From Flavobacteriaceae bacterium EG-1 (GTDB lineage Bacteria; Bacteroidota; Bacteroidia; Flavobacteriales; Flavobacteriaceae): a stretch of DNA of 64,000 nt. The position numbers and the translations under genes were made by a program. Positions 52,204 to 61,308 of the stretch are shown in pieces. The notes beneath the pieces are model-generated. The model was not told the DNA's origin. It searched no databases and saw only the letters and a program-made list of their open reading frames with translations. Position 1 is the stretch's first letter, and every line of letters starts with the position of its first letter. The stretch spans positions 1,182,760-1,246,759 of the forward strand of contig NZ_WJPK01000001.1 of the NCBI RefSeq assembly GCF_009649685.1, written 5' to 3'.

Positions 52204-52725
52204 ATGAACGACAATCAACCAAAAATCGGAAAATTTTCTTGGACATATGGACTATTATTAGGTGCTGCAAGTGTAGTCTTTGGTATTATACTATTTAGCA
52301 TGGAAATGCATTATGAACAAGGCTGGGCAATACGAATTGTGGGTGTGGTATTGATGATTGCAGCAATTGTATTGGCTGTTTCGCAATATAAAAAAGCCAA
52401 CCTTGGGTTTCTTAAACTCGTTGATGCCATAAAACTAGGGGCTGGAATTGGTGTAGTATCAGCTATTATAAGTTTAATTTGGTACGCCTTATTAACTAAT
52501 GTAATTGAGCCAGATTTTATGGATAAGGCTATGGAAGTTGCTAAAGTACAAGCAATGGCTCAAAATCCACAAATGACTGATGAACAATGGCAAAAAGGTG
52601 TAGAAATTCAAAAGAGTTTTGCATGGTTAGCATACCCTATAGGAATTGTAGTTAATGTTATTTTTGGACTTATTATCGGTGCAATAGTGGGTGCAATCAT
52701 GAAAAAATCCGACCCAAATAATTAA
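52204..52725 (+). CDS. DUF4199 membrane protein
   Basis: A 173-residue protein with four hydrophobic helices (about 12-30, 40-60, 72-95, 138-165). The YGLLLGAASVVFGIILF opening and the cytosolic NPQMTDEQWQKG loop are the DUF4199 pattern. Function unknown. It often precedes the GT2 gene in this phylum, as here (36 bp upstream, with a promoter for the latter in between). Confidence 0.9.
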   Translation: MNDNQPKIGKFSWTYGLLLGAASVVFGIILFSMEMHYEQGWAIRIVGVVLMIAAIVLAVSQYKKANLGFLKLVDAIKLGAGIGVVSAIISLIWYALLTNVIEPDFMDKAMEVAKVQAMAQNPQMTDEQWQKGVEIQKSFAWLAYPIGIVVNVIFGLIIGAIVGAIMKKSDPNN

Positions 52726-52731
52726 TATTCG

Positions 52732-52739
52732 TACTTTTG
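52732..52739 (+). promoter_or_regulatory. Minus-7 element TACTTTTG before the GT2 gene
   Basis: Exact TAnnTTTG match 23 bp upstream of the GT2 start codon. Confidence 0.5.
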
Positions 52740-52761
52740 AAATGCTTTTCAAAGGTATCAA

Positions 52762-53727
52762 ATGAATTTATCGATAGTAATTCCCTTACTAAACGAAGAG
52801 GAATCTCTCAAAGAACTACATGATTGGATTGTTCGCGTAATGCAGTCCAATCATTTTTCATATGAAATTTTATTCATAGATGATGGTAGTACAGATCATT
52901 CTTGGAACATTATTAAAAAGCTTTCTGAGCGTGATTCAAATGTAAAAGGCATTCGCTTTTTAAGAAATTTTGGTAAATCGCAGGCTTTACATGCTGGTTT
53001 TGCAGCGGCCCAAGGTGAGGTTATTATAACCATGGATGCAGATTTGCAAGACAACCCAGAAGAAATTCCGGAATTATATGCCATGATAAAAAACGAAGGT
53101 TTCGACTTGGTATCGGGTTGGAAGAAAAAACGTTACGATTCCCTTATCGCCAAAAACCTACCTTCTAAATTGTTCAATTGGGCGGCAGGCAAAACATCTG
53201 GTGTAAAACTACACGATTTTAATTGTGGTTTAAAAGCATATAATAAAGCGGTTGTTAAAAATATTGAAGTGTCGGGCGAAATGCATCGTTATATTCCTGT
53301 TTTGGCAAAAAATGCTGGCTATTCCAATATTGGAGAAAAAGTTGTACAGCATCAGGCCAGAAAATATGGTAATACAAAATTTGGTATGAGTAGATTTATA
53401 AACGGCTTTCTAGATTTAATAACAATTTGGTTTGTTTCTAAATTTGGTAGGCGTCCAATGCACCTTTTTGGAGCTTTTGGCGTTCTTATGTTTGTAATTG
53501 GTTTTGGCTTTGCTGCCTATTTAGGCATAGATAAGGTTTTTATCAATAAAACCGGGCGCTTAATAACAGATAGACCACAGTTTTACATCGCATTAACGGC
53601 CATGTTAATGGGGTCGCAATTATTTCTTGCAGGTTTTATTGGGGAGATAATTATTCGTTCTCGCAAAAACGAGTCGCGCTACAATATTTCTGAAAAGTTG
53701 GACCAAAGCACCCAAAAAGAAGAGTAA
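52762..53727 (+). CDS. Family 2 glycosyltransferase (GtrB/DPM1-like) with C-terminal membrane helices
   Basis: A 321-residue glycosyltransferase. The GT-A fold begins LSIVIPLLNEEESL (about 3-16). Metal-binding acids are in IDDGS near 40 and MDADLQDNPEE near 92. KFGMSRFINGFLDL (about 208-221) is typical of polyprenyl-phosphate sugar transferases. Two membrane helices (about 233-255, 272-295) anchor it. It likely moves a sugar from a nucleotide donor to undecaprenyl phosphate. The following phosphohexomutase may supply the sugar phosphate. Confidence 0.92.
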   Translation: MNLSIVIPLLNEEESLKELHDWIVRVMQSNHFSYEILFIDDGSTDHSWNIIKKLSERDSNVKGIRFLRNFGKSQALHAGFAAAQGEVIITMDADLQDNPEEIPELYAMIKNEGFDLVSGWKKKRYDSLIAKNLPSKLFNWAAGKTSGVKLHDFNCGLKAYNKAVVKNIEVSGEMHRYIPVLAKNAGYSNIGEKVVQHQARKYGNTKFGMSRFINGFLDLITIWFVSKFGRRPMHLFGAFGVLMFVIGFGFAAYLGIDKVFINKTGRLITDRPQFYIALTAMLMGSQLFLAGFIGEIIIRSRKNESRYNISEKLDQSTQKEE

Positions 53728-53764
53728 TCTTCGTATTTTTAAATACAGAATTTAACAATTAACT

Positions 53765-55474
53765 ATGGAAGACTTTATTACTACTGCCAAAAGCTGGCTT
53801 ACCGATTTTTTTGATACAGATGTAAAAGCTGAAGTTCAAAACCTTATTGATAATGATACCGAAGAACTAAAAGACCGTTTTCATAAGAATATGGAATTCG
53901 GAACAGGTGGTATGCGCGGTTTAATGGGCGTTGGCACCAATCGCATCAATAAATATACTTTGGGAAAAAGTACACAAGGTCTTAGTAATTATTTAAAAAA
54001 GTCGTATGCAAATGAAGCTTTACAAGTAGCAATTGCATATGATTGTCGACATAATAGCGATACTTTGGCAAGAACTGTTGCAGAGGTATTTTCTGCAAAC
54101 GGCATCAAAGTTTTTCTTTTTTCTGAATTACGAACCACACCAGAACTGTCTTTTGCGGTTCGTCATTTAAAGTGTCATGCTGGTATTGTATTAACAGCAT
54201 CGCACAACCCACCAGAATATAATGGATATAAAGTTTATTGGAGCGATGGAGGCCAAATAGTTCCACCACAAGATGGTGAAATCATTTCAGAAATAAACGG
54301 ATTGAATTTTGAAGACATTAATTTCAATGGAAATGATAATCTCATTGAATTAATTGATAAAGATGTAGATGAGGCATTTATGGAGGCTTCCGTAGCCAAC
54401 GGAAATTTCAATGCTTCTGGTAAAGATAATTTTAAAATAGTATTTACATCGTTACACGGTACCTCTATAACTGCTATTCCAGAAGTCTTAAAACGTGCAG
54501 GTTATAAGAATGTAACTGTAATTGAGGAGCAAGCAAAACCAGATGGCAACTTCCCAACTGTTAAATCTCCAAACCCTGAAGAATCTGAAGCCCTTTCTAT
54601 GGCAGTTGCTAAAGCGGAAGAAATTGGAGCTGATATGGTGGTTGGAACAGATCCTGATAGTGATCGTTTGGGTATTGCCGTAAGAAACTTGGATGGAAAA
54701 ATGGAAATTGTAAATGGCAACCAAGCCATGATTTTAATGACCAAATTCCTTTTAGAGAAACAAAAACAAAAAGGGTTTAACGGCAACGAATTTGTAGCCA
54801 CTACCATTGTTTCCACACCGATGATGGAAGTAATGGCAAAAGCCTACGACGTTGAATTTAAAACTGCGCTTACTGGTTTTAAATGGATTGGTAAAATGAT
54901 TAAAGATTTTCCACAATCTAAATTCTTAGGTGGTGGTGAGGAAAGCTTCGGATATATGGTAGGCGATTTTGTAAGAGATAAAGATGCGGTAACCTCTACC
55001 CTACTCGCTTGTGAAATTGCAGCTCAGGCAAAGGCGAATGGCAGTTCTTTCTACAAAGATTTAATCGACTGTTATGTAGATTATGGCTATTATAAAGAGC
55101 ATTTGGTTTCAATAACTAAAAAAGGTATATCAGGAGCAGAAGAAATTAAGCAAATGTTAATCGATTTTAAAGAAAATCCAGTTAAATCGGTAGCCGGTTC
55201 TAAAGTAAAATGGATTGAAGATTACAATACTTCTATTTCCACGAATATTATTACTGGAGAAGAAAAGTCTATAGATATTCCTAAGTCGAACGTATTAATT
55301 TACGAAACTGAAGATGGTACGCGAGTTGCAGCAAGACCAAGTGGTACAGAACCTAAAGTCAAATTCTATATCAGCACTAACAGTGTTTTAGAAAACGCTG
55401 AAGATTTTACTAAGGTTACAAAAGAGATTAATGGTAAAATTGAACGTATTCTGAGTGAACTTAACCTCGGTTAA
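53765..55474 (+). CDS. Phospho-sugar mutase (phosphoglucomutase/phosphomannomutase family)
   Basis: A 569-residue alpha-D-phosphohexomutase that interconverts hexose 1- and 6-phosphates. Phosphoserine loop TASHNPPEYNGYK with Ser146, metal loop GTDPDSDRLG (about 295-304), sugar-binding loop GGGEESFGY (about 395-403) and phosphate-binding RPSGTEPKVKFY (about 522-533). The 570-residue length is the long bacterial PGM type. Its stop overlaps the ABC transporter start by 1 nt (TAATG). It links alpha-glucan breakdown to glycolysis and nucleotide-sugar synthesis. Confidence 0.95.
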   Translation: MEDFITTAKSWLTDFFDTDVKAEVQNLIDNDTEELKDRFHKNMEFGTGGMRGLMGVGTNRINKYTLGKSTQGLSNYLKKSYANEALQVAIAYDCRHNSDTLARTVAEVFSANGIKVFLFSELRTTPELSFAVRHLKCHAGIVLTASHNPPEYNGYKVYWSDGGQIVPPQDGEIISEINGLNFEDINFNGNDNLIELIDKDVDEAFMEASVANGNFNASGKDNFKIVFTSLHGTSITAIPEVLKRAGYKNVTVIEEQAKPDGNFPTVKSPNPEESEALSMAVAKAEEIGADMVVGTDPDSDRLGIAVRNLDGKMEIVNGNQAMILMTKFLLEKQKQKGFNGNEFVATTIVSTPMMEVMAKAYDVEFKTALTGFKWIGKMIKDFPQSKFLGGGEESFGYMVGDFVRDKDAVTSTLLACEIAAQAKANGSSFYKDLIDCYVDYGYYKEHLVSITKKGISGAEEIKQMLIDFKENPVKSVAGSKVKWIEDYNTSISTNIITGEEKSIDIPKSNVLIYETEDGTRVAARPSGTEPKVKFYISTNSVLENAEDFTKVTKEINGKIERILSELNLG

Positions 55475-57297
55475 TGGACTATTTTAAAAAAATCCTTCGC
55501 TTTGCGAAGCCTTACAGTACTTACGGTTATCTAAATATTTTTTTTAATATACTGTATGCCTTATTCAGTGCTCTCTCATTTGCAGCACTAATTCCAATGT
55601 TAGACGTGCTTTTTAAACCTGAAAAAAAAGTGTTTAAAAAACCCATTTATGAAGGAATGGCCCATATTAAAGACTATTTACAAGAATATATTAATTATAG
55701 TGTTACAATATATTCTGGTGATGATGACATGAAAGGTTTAGTCTTAGTTATTGGACTAGTTTTGGTATTGTTTTTATTGAAGAATTTTTTCAATTATTTA
55801 GCCATGTATTTTATAACCTTTCTACGTAATGGGGTTTTAAAAGATGTGAGGAATAAAATGTTTCAAAAAATCACAGACCTCCCAATTTCTTACTACTCAG
55901 AGAAAAAAAAAGGTGATGTTATCGCTCGGATTACTTCAGATGTTTTAGAAATACAACACTCATTTCTTTCAATATTAGAACTAATAGTACGCGAACCATT
56001 AACTATTTTGTTTACTATTATAATAATGTTTGGTATTAGTGCTAAACTAACATTGTTTGTTTTTATTTTTATACCAATAGCAGGAGCTATTATTTCTAGA
56101 ATTGGAAAGTCCCTCAAAAAACAATCAGATAATGTTCAATCTGAACAAGGGCAGTTTTTATCGATTGTTGAAGAAACCTTAGCAGGCTTACGTGTTATAA
56201 AAGCTTTTAATTCGGAATCACGCTTTTATCGAGTTTTTTCAAATTCAACGCAACGTTTTTTCGATTTTAGCAATAAGCTCTTAAATCGTCAGAATTTAGC
56301 ATCGCCAACAGGTGAATTTTTAGGAATTTTAGTTATTGGGGTTTTATTGTGGTTTGGAGGAAAGATGGTATTAGTCGATAAAACTTTAGACGCCTCATCA
56401 TTTATTGCATATATGGGCTTAGCATACAACATACTTACACCTGCTAAATCAATTAGCAAAGCTTCTTATGGGGTTAAACGAGGAAATGCCGCTGCAGAAC
56501 GTGTCCTAGAAATTTTAGAAACTGAAAATCCAATCTGTGATAAACCAAATGCAATAGTAAAATCGAGTTTTGAAACTGGAATAGAATTAAATAACATTTC
56601 ATTTAAGTATGAAGATGAATATGTTTTAAAGGCTTTTAACTTGAAAGTCCCAAAAGGTGAAACTGTTGCGCTTGTAGGACAATCTGGAAGTGGAAAAAGT
56701 ACTATTGCAAACTTGGTTACGCGGTTTTATGATGTTAATGAAGGGGAAATTAAAATTGATGGTGTTGACATCAAGGATATGACAAAGCAATCGTTACGAA
56801 GTCTGTTAGGCTTAGTAACCCAAGATTCTATTCTTTTTAATGATACTGTTGCAAAGAATATCTCATTAGGCAACGAAAACGCTTCAATTGAAGAAATAAC
56901 CGAAGCAGCTAAAATAGCTAACGCACATGAGTTTATTTCTGAACTTCCTGATGGATACTACACCAATATCGGTGATAGCGGGAATAAATTAAGTGGTGGC
57001 CAAAAACAACGATTATCAATTGCTCGTGCGGTTTTAAAGAATCCTCCGATTATGATTTTAGATGAAGCCACTTCAGCATTAGATACAGAAAGTGAACGCT
57101 TGGTTCAAGATGCACTAGAAAAAATGATGCGCAATAGAACTTCGATAGTCATCGCTCATCGCTTATCTACCATTCAAAAAGCAAATAATATTGTAGTATT
57201 ACAAAAAGGTGAAATTGTAGAACAAGGTTCGCATGAAGAACTTTTAGCAAAAAATGGCATGTATAAGAAGCTTGTAGAAATGCAATCCTTAGGATAA
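55474..57297 (+). CDS. ABC exporter, ATPase fused to permease (MsbA/MDR-like)
   Basis: A 607-residue half transporter: a six-helix ABC transmembrane domain (about 1-330), then an ATPase with Walker A GQSGSGKST, Q-loop LVTQDS, signature LSGGQKQRLS, Walker B IMILDEATSALD and H-loop IAHRLS. The overall form fits lipid flippases (MsbA) or drug exporters. It overlaps the upstream mutase gene by 1 nt, in an operon with GT2 and the mutase, which makes an envelope glycolipid substrate plausible but unproven. Confidence 0.93.
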   Translation: MDYFKKILRFAKPYSTYGYLNIFFNILYALFSALSFAALIPMLDVLFKPEKKVFKKPIYEGMAHIKDYLQEYINYSVTIYSGDDDMKGLVLVIGLVLVLFLLKNFFNYLAMYFITFLRNGVLKDVRNKMFQKITDLPISYYSEKKKGDVIARITSDVLEIQHSFLSILELIVREPLTILFTIIIMFGISAKLTLFVFIFIPIAGAIISRIGKSLKKQSDNVQSEQGQFLSIVEETLAGLRVIKAFNSESRFYRVFSNSTQRFFDFSNKLLNRQNLASPTGEFLGILVIGVLLWFGGKMVLVDKTLDASSFIAYMGLAYNILTPAKSISKASYGVKRGNAAAERVLEILETENPICDKPNAIVKSSFETGIELNNISFKYEDEYVLKAFNLKVPKGETVALVGQSGSGKSTIANLVTRFYDVNEGEIKIDGVDIKDMTKQSLRSLLGLVTQDSILFNDTVAKNISLGNENASIEEITEAAKIANAHEFISELPDGYYTNIGDSGNKLSGGQKQRLSIARAVLKNPPIMILDEATSALDTESERLVQDALEKMMRNRTSIVIAHRLSTIQKANNIVVLQKGEIVEQGSHEELLAKNGMYKKLVEMQSLG

Positions 57298-57353
57298 TAG
57301 TAATTTATTTACTTATATCATTTATTAATAATTTCTTTATTAGAATCAAATTA

Positions 57354-57377
57354 AACCTTTTACTTCAATTAAAGTCT
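57354..57377 (+). promoter_or_regulatory. ECF-type promoter of the second sigma operon
   Basis: AACC (57354-57357) and AGTCT (57373-57377): AAC and AGTCT are 16 nt apart, the same geometry as the first ECF operon, with CTTTTA after AAC. It lies about 26 bp upstream of the sigma start. Confidence 0.5.
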
Positions 57378-57402
57378 AATAACTAAACACAAGAATTAAA
57401 TA

Positions 57403-57945
57403 TTGGTTGCAGAGGAAGACTTAGTAGCTCAATTAAAGCAAGCGGATTCGCAGTCCAAAGCTTTTGAATTGCTTATAAACACTTATAAAGAGCGTTTATA
57501 TTGGCATATTCGTAGAATTGTGTTAGATCATGATGACGCTGACGATGTTTTACAAAATACTTTTATTAAGGTATTTAAAAACATAGAAGGCTTTAAAGGA
57601 GATAGCCAACTGTATTCATGGATGTATCGTATAGCCACCAATGAATCTTTGAGTTTTATGAAAACCAAAGCAAGAAAATTGGGCGTTAATAACGAAGAAC
57701 TACATGACCGTATGGCACAAAACCTACAGGCTGATGTTTATTTTGAAGGAAGTGAAATTCAACTCAAATTACAGCAAGCCATAGCTACTTTGCCTGAAAA
57801 GCAAAAGTTAGTATTTAACATGAAGTATTTTGATGAGATGAAATATGAAGAAATATCGAAGGTTTTAGATACTTCTGTAGGCGGATTAAAGGCCTCATAT
57901 CATTTAGCCGTTAAAAAATTAGAAAAATATTTAATTGAAGATTAA
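57403..57945 (+). CDS. ECF-type RNA polymerase sigma factor, TTG start
   Basis: A 180-residue ECF sigma factor. Region 2 covers about residues 20-90 (HDDADDVLQNTFIKVFKNI, SQLYSWMYRIATNESLSF). Region 4 covers about 115-175 (LPEKQKLVFNMKYFDEMKYEEIS, then GGLKASYHLAVKKLEKYL). TTG at 57403 is the only reasonable start: a TAA lies two codons upstream, and no ATG comes before region 2. It leads an operon with the membrane protein and Spy-like gene that follow. Its own promoter has the AAC-N16-AGTCT form. Confidence 0.9.
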   Translation: MVAEEDLVAQLKQADSQSKAFELLINTYKERLYWHIRRIVLDHDDADDVLQNTFIKVFKNIEGFKGDSQLYSWMYRIATNESLSFMKTKARKLGVNNEELHDRMAQNLQADVYFEGSEIQLKLQQAIATLPEKQKLVFNMKYFDEMKYEEISKVLDTSVGGLKASYHLAVKKLEKYLIED

Positions 57946-57977
57946 ACCATTTAACATTTTGATAGTCAAAGAATAAG

Positions 57978-58496
57978 ATGAAAGCATCAAATAACAATAA
58001 CGGATTTAAAACCCCAGAAGGTTACTTCGAAGGTCTAACAGGTAAGTTGCTTAACAACATATCTGAAGAGCAAGCTGCATTACCTAAAGATGATGGTTTT
58101 ATAGCACCTGAAGGTTATTTTGATGGAATACAGGAGAACATTTTACAGAGGCTAAATCTTGAAAAGGAAGAAACTAAGGTTATAAAATTAAATTCATATA
58201 AAAAGTATTATTTCGCTGCTGCAGCTGTAGCAGCGGCATTTATTTTATTTTTTGGACTCAATTTAGAGACCGAAAGTAGCCCAACATTTGAAGAGTTAGC
58301 TGCTGCCGAAATAGAAAATTACTTTGAAAATAATGATATGGAGTTATCTTCATATGAACTCGCAGAAGTAATGTCATTTGATGAGTTAGATATAAACGAC
58401 ATGCTAGATAACCAACTTGTTGATGACCATATCATTGATTATCTCGATGATAATATTGATTATTTAGAAGAATTAAATCTTGAAACAGATGAATAG
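57978..58496 (+). CDS. Putative anti-sigma-type membrane protein with a duplicated N-terminal motif
   Basis: A 172-residue protein. The N-terminal cytosolic part contains two near-identical motifs, TPEGYFEGL (12-20) and APEGYFDGI (43-51), each followed by a short helix. One membrane helix follows (about 77-94) and then a very acidic C-terminal part (ENNDMELSSYELAEVM, DDHIIDYLDDNIDYLEELN). Placed between the ECF sigma gene and a Spy-like gene, it is the natural anti-sigma candidate; the duplicated motif could grip the sigma factor. No known family is certain. Its 3' end overlaps the next gene by 8 bp. Confidence 0.72.
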   Translation: MKASNNNNGFKTPEGYFEGLTGKLLNNISEEQAALPKDDGFIAPEGYFDGIQENILQRLNLEKEETKVIKLNSYKKYYFAAAAVAAAFILFFGLNLETESSPTFEELAAAEIENYFENNDMELSSYELAEVMSFDELDINDMLDNQLVDDHIIDYLDDNIDYLEELNLETDE

Positions 58497-58935
58497 CTTA
58501 AAAAACTTAACCGTAATAATATTTCTGTTTATCACAACTGCCTTTTATTCACAGAAAAAAGATTGGGATAAAATTAAATCACTTAAAGTAGCTTATTTCA
58601 CAGAGCAACTAGAATTAACTACCAATGAAGCTGAGGCGTTTTGGCCAGTTTATAATGCTTATGAAAAAGAAAGATACTTACTTCGTAAAAATGGATTAGA
58701 TAAATTGAAAAATAAAATGAAAGATGCTGATTCATACTCTGAGAATGAAGCCAGTAAACTTTTAGAAGATTATCTTGATTTTGAAGAGGAAGAGGAAGAA
58801 TTAGACAAGAAGTTTTATGCTAGTATTAGTAAAAAAATTACGGCTAAAAAAACACTAAAATTAATTCGTGCTGAAGAAGATTTTAGACGAAAATTAATTC
58901 GCGAATACAGAAAAAAGCATACTAATAAAAAGTAG
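58489..58935 (+). CDS. Exported Spy/CpxP-like sensor protein of the ECF operon
   Basis: A 148-residue exported protein. The ATG at 58489 (overlapping the previous stop by 8 nt) is preferred over a TTG three codons earlier. After a signal peptide ending AFYSQ, the mature protein is almost wholly helical and highly charged. The block LTTNEAEAFWPVYNAYEKER resembles the LTxxQ-like repeat of Spy/CpxP periplasmic chaperones. Such proteins in flavobacterial ECF operons are, in my recollection, often named sensor of ECF-type sigma factor. Its role is presumably signal modulation or chaperoning. Confidence 0.75.
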   Translation: MNSLKNLTVIIFLFITTAFYSQKKDWDKIKSLKVAYFTEQLELTTNEAEAFWPVYNAYEKERYLLRKNGLDKLKNKMKDADSYSENEASKLLEDYLDFEEEEEELDKKFYASISKKITAKKTLKLIRAEEDFRRKLIREYRKKHTNKK

Positions 58936-58941
58936 TATGCT
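58916..58941 (+). terminator. Weak hairpin at the end of the second ECF operon
   Basis: AGCATACTA (58916-58924) pairs with TAGTATGCT (58933-58941), a 9-bp stem with 8-nt loop that includes the stop codon region. No T tract follows, so it may be only a 3' stability element. Confidence 0.4.
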
Positions 58942-58968
58942 ATGAATAGTTAGTACACTTTAAAAGAA

Positions 58969-59997
58969 CTACCTAAATATTAATTTTGATATTCGATTTT
59001 TTCCTGCTGCATATGCCAAGGTATCATTAAAAAATCGAATAGTATAAAACGATTCATCAGATAATTTCTTCCAGCTCTTTCCACTGTCATAAGAATATGA
59101 TATTCCTGTAAAGCCTAATGCAACAATTTCTTTTCCTTGAGAGTTAGGAACAAACTGCACGCAACTTTTGTAATTCGGTTCATTACTATCCGCAATTAAG
59201 TTCCATGTTTTTCCTCCATCTATAGTCAATGCTTTATTCTGTGCATTTAATTCTGGTTTGGTATAATCGCCACCAATAGCAACACCAATTTTATCGTTAT
59301 AAAAATCAATCGAATAAATACCTTGAGTAGCCTCTGAATTAACTATAGGAGTTTCTTGAATTTCCCATGTTTTACCTTTATCTGGTGAATAATAAATACG
59401 ACCACTGGTAGTGGCTATCCACGTTTTATCACCTTTAACCTCAATGTTTGTATTACTTGCGGCAAAGGCCCCTTCTGCTGTGATTCCTGCTGGCAACTCA
59501 TCACACGTCAGTTTTCTCCAATGGTGACCACCATCTCTGGTTATAATTACTGATAAACACCCATCCATAGAATCACCAACAACAATCCCTTCTCTATTAT
59601 TCCAGAAAGTCATTGCATCGTAAAAAACATTTGGATCGTTTTCGTAATACACTAAATCCATCACATCATCTTCCCCCGTTTTATATAACAATGCTGGAGA
59701 TGCTACTGAAAGCATAAAAAAATCAGTTGCATTATGAGCAACTGACCGATATTCAGGCAAAATCGTATTAAATTTTTGAACACTAGTTCTAACTTTTCCA
59801 TTAGATAATTCTATTGTACCAAACACACCTTTGTCAGCAGCAAAAGCTAAACTATTACCCATTATCTCAATTGCTCGTATACTTAAAGAATCTTCATATA
59901 AGTTTTTAACAGTTACTGATGTAAATGGTGGACTACTTACATTTTCAGTACATGCCACCAAATTGAATAATAAGAAAACAATAAAAAAGTACCTCAT
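58969..59997 (-). CDS. BNR-repeat beta-propeller lipoprotein (Ycf48/HCF136-like)
   Basis: A 342-residue lipoprotein (lipobox VAC, Cys16). The mature part is a beta-propeller with repeated BNR/Asp-box motifs: TRDGGHHWRKLT, SPDKGKTWEIQE, TIDGGKTWNLIA and SYDSGKSWKKLS, spaced about 50-60 residues apart. The fold is like the Ycf48 photosystem assembly family, but in heterotrophs these proteins have no settled role; oxidoreductase labels are not supported. Convergent with the ECF operon and divergent from the RsmB-like gene over 70 bp. Confidence 0.88.
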   Translation of the reverse strand: MRYFFIVFLLFNLVACTENVSSPPFTSVTVKNLYEDSLSIRAIEIMGNSLAFAADKGVFGTIELSNGKVRTSVQKFNTILPEYRSVAHNATDFFMLSVASPALLYKTGEDDVMDLVYYENDPNVFYDAMTFWNNREGIVVGDSMDGCLSVIITRDGGHHWRKLTCDELPAGITAEGAFAASNTNIEVKGDKTWIATTSGRIYYSPDKGKTWEIQETPIVNSEATQGIYSIDFYNDKIGVAIGGDYTKPELNAQNKALTIDGGKTWNLIADSNEPNYKSCVQFVPNSQGKEIVALGFTGISYSYDSGKSWKKLSDESFYTIRFFNDTLAYAAGKNRISKLIFR

Positions 59998-60011
59998 AAA
60001 GTAAAATTTAT

Positions 60012-60019
60012 CAAAAATA
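60012..60019 (-). promoter_or_regulatory. Minus-7 element TATTTTTG of the BNR lipoprotein gene
   Basis: Exact TAnnTTTG on the minus strand, 15 bp from the start codon. It lies beside the divergent RsmB-like promoter. Confidence 0.45.
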
Positions 60020-60041
60020 AAAGGAATAGGAACGAATACAA

Positions 60042-60049
60042 TACCTTTG
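60042..60049 (+). promoter_or_regulatory. Minus-7 element TACCTTTG of the RsmB-like gene
   Basis: Exact TAnnTTTG match, 18 bp before the start codon; no clear TTG upstream. Confidence 0.5.
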
Positions 60050-60067
60050 CAAACTTAATTCACAAGA

Positions 60068-61285
60068 ATGAAATTGCACAGAAATTTGGTTTTTGCCGTA
60101 ATCGACGCATTGAATTTAACGTTCAATGAAGGAGAATATGCCGATAAAGTCATTCAAAAAGTATTAAAATTAGACAAACGTTGGGGATCGCGAGACAGGG
60201 CGTTTATAGCCGAAACTACCTATGAAATGGTTCGCTATAAAAGGCTCTATGCAGAAATTGCTGAAGTAAAGACACCATTCAGTCGTCAAGATTTATTCAG
60301 GATGTGGGCAGTATGGGCAGTTTTAAAAGGAATAAAATTACCCGACTGGAAACAAATAGAACCTACGCCAGAACGCCGTATCAAAGGTAAATTTGACGAA
60401 TTATCAAAAATTAGAAAATTCAGGGAAGCTGTACCAGATTGGATCGATGAAATTTGTGTTAAGGCGCTCGGTGAAAAATTGTGGACTGCTGAAATAGCAG
60501 CATTAAACCAACAAGCAGAAGTAATTCTACGTACCAATACTTTAAAAATATCAAAAGAAAAACTAAGAAAAACTCTTTTAGATGAAGGAATCGTTACCGA
60601 ACCGGTTAAAGGTTATGCATCTGCCCTTCGTTTACCAGAGCGTGCTAATGTATTTGTAACAGATTCATTTAAAAAAGGATATTTTGAAGTTCAAGATGCT
60701 TCTTCTCAACTAGTTGCCGAATATCTTGATGTTAAACCCGGACAACGTGTGGTAGACACATGTGCTGGTGCTGGTGGTAAATCACTGCATTTAGCAGCTT
60801 TAATGGAAAATAAGGGGCAATTAATAGCCATGGATATTTATGGCAGCAAATTAAAAGAATTAAAACGTAGAGCACGAAGAAATGGAGCACACAATATAGA
60901 ACCTCGTGAAATTGATTCTACAAAAGTATTTAAGAAGCTCTATGGTAGTGCCGATCGTGTTTTAATAGACGCACCCTGTACTGGTTTAGGTGTTATAAGA
61001 AGAAACCCAGATACCAAATGGAAAATGCAACCTGAGTTCTTAGATAAAATCGTAAAAGTTCAACATGAAATAATTCGAAGTTATAGTAAAATTGTAAAAC
61101 CAGGAGGGAAAATGGTATATGCAACTTGTTCAATACTTCCTAATGAAAACAACGACCAAGTTGTTTCTTTTCTCGCTTCTGAAGAAGGTAAAGATTTTAC
61201 TTTAATAAAGGAGAAAAAGATTTACGCTTCAAAAGATGGTTTTGATGGATTCTATATGGCCTTATTAGAAAAGGCGAAAAAATAA
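60068..61285 (+). CDS. RsmB/NOP family 5-methylcytosine RNA methyltransferase
   Basis: A 405-residue SAM-dependent RNA m5C methyltransferase. An N-terminal NusB-like helical region (about 1-140) precedes the NOP2/Sun domain. SAM site DTCAGAGGKSLHLA (about 234-247); catalytic motifs DAPCTGLG (about 302-309, first Cys) and TCSILPNENN (about 355-364, second Cys). E. coli RsmB modifies C967 of 16S rRNA; the exact target here is inferred from family. The stop codon lies in the loop of a terminator hairpin. Confidence 0.93.
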   Translation: MKLHRNLVFAVIDALNLTFNEGEYADKVIQKVLKLDKRWGSRDRAFIAETTYEMVRYKRLYAEIAEVKTPFSRQDLFRMWAVWAVLKGIKLPDWKQIEPTPERRIKGKFDELSKIRKFREAVPDWIDEICVKALGEKLWTAEIAALNQQAEVILRTNTLKISKEKLRKTLLDEGIVTEPVKGYASALRLPERANVFVTDSFKKGYFEVQDASSQLVAEYLDVKPGQRVVDTCAGAGGKSLHLAALMENKGQLIAMDIYGSKLKELKRRARRNGAHNIEPREIDSTKVFKKLYGSADRVLIDAPCTGLGVIRRNPDTKWKMQPEFLDKIVKVQHEIIRSYSKIVKPGGKMVYATCSILPNENNDQVVSFLASEEGKDFTLIKEKKIYASKDGFDGFYMALLEKAKK

Positions 61286-61299
61286 TTTTTTCGCCTTTT
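61269..61299 (+). terminator. Bidirectional terminator overlapping the RsmB-like stop codon
   Basis: AAAAGGCGAAAAAA (61269-61282) and TTTTTTCGCCTTTT (61286-61299) form a perfect 14-bp stem; the 3-nt loop is the TAA stop codon (61283-61285). It serves both convergent genes. Confidence 0.85.
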
Positions 61300-61308
61300 A
61301 AATTAGTT

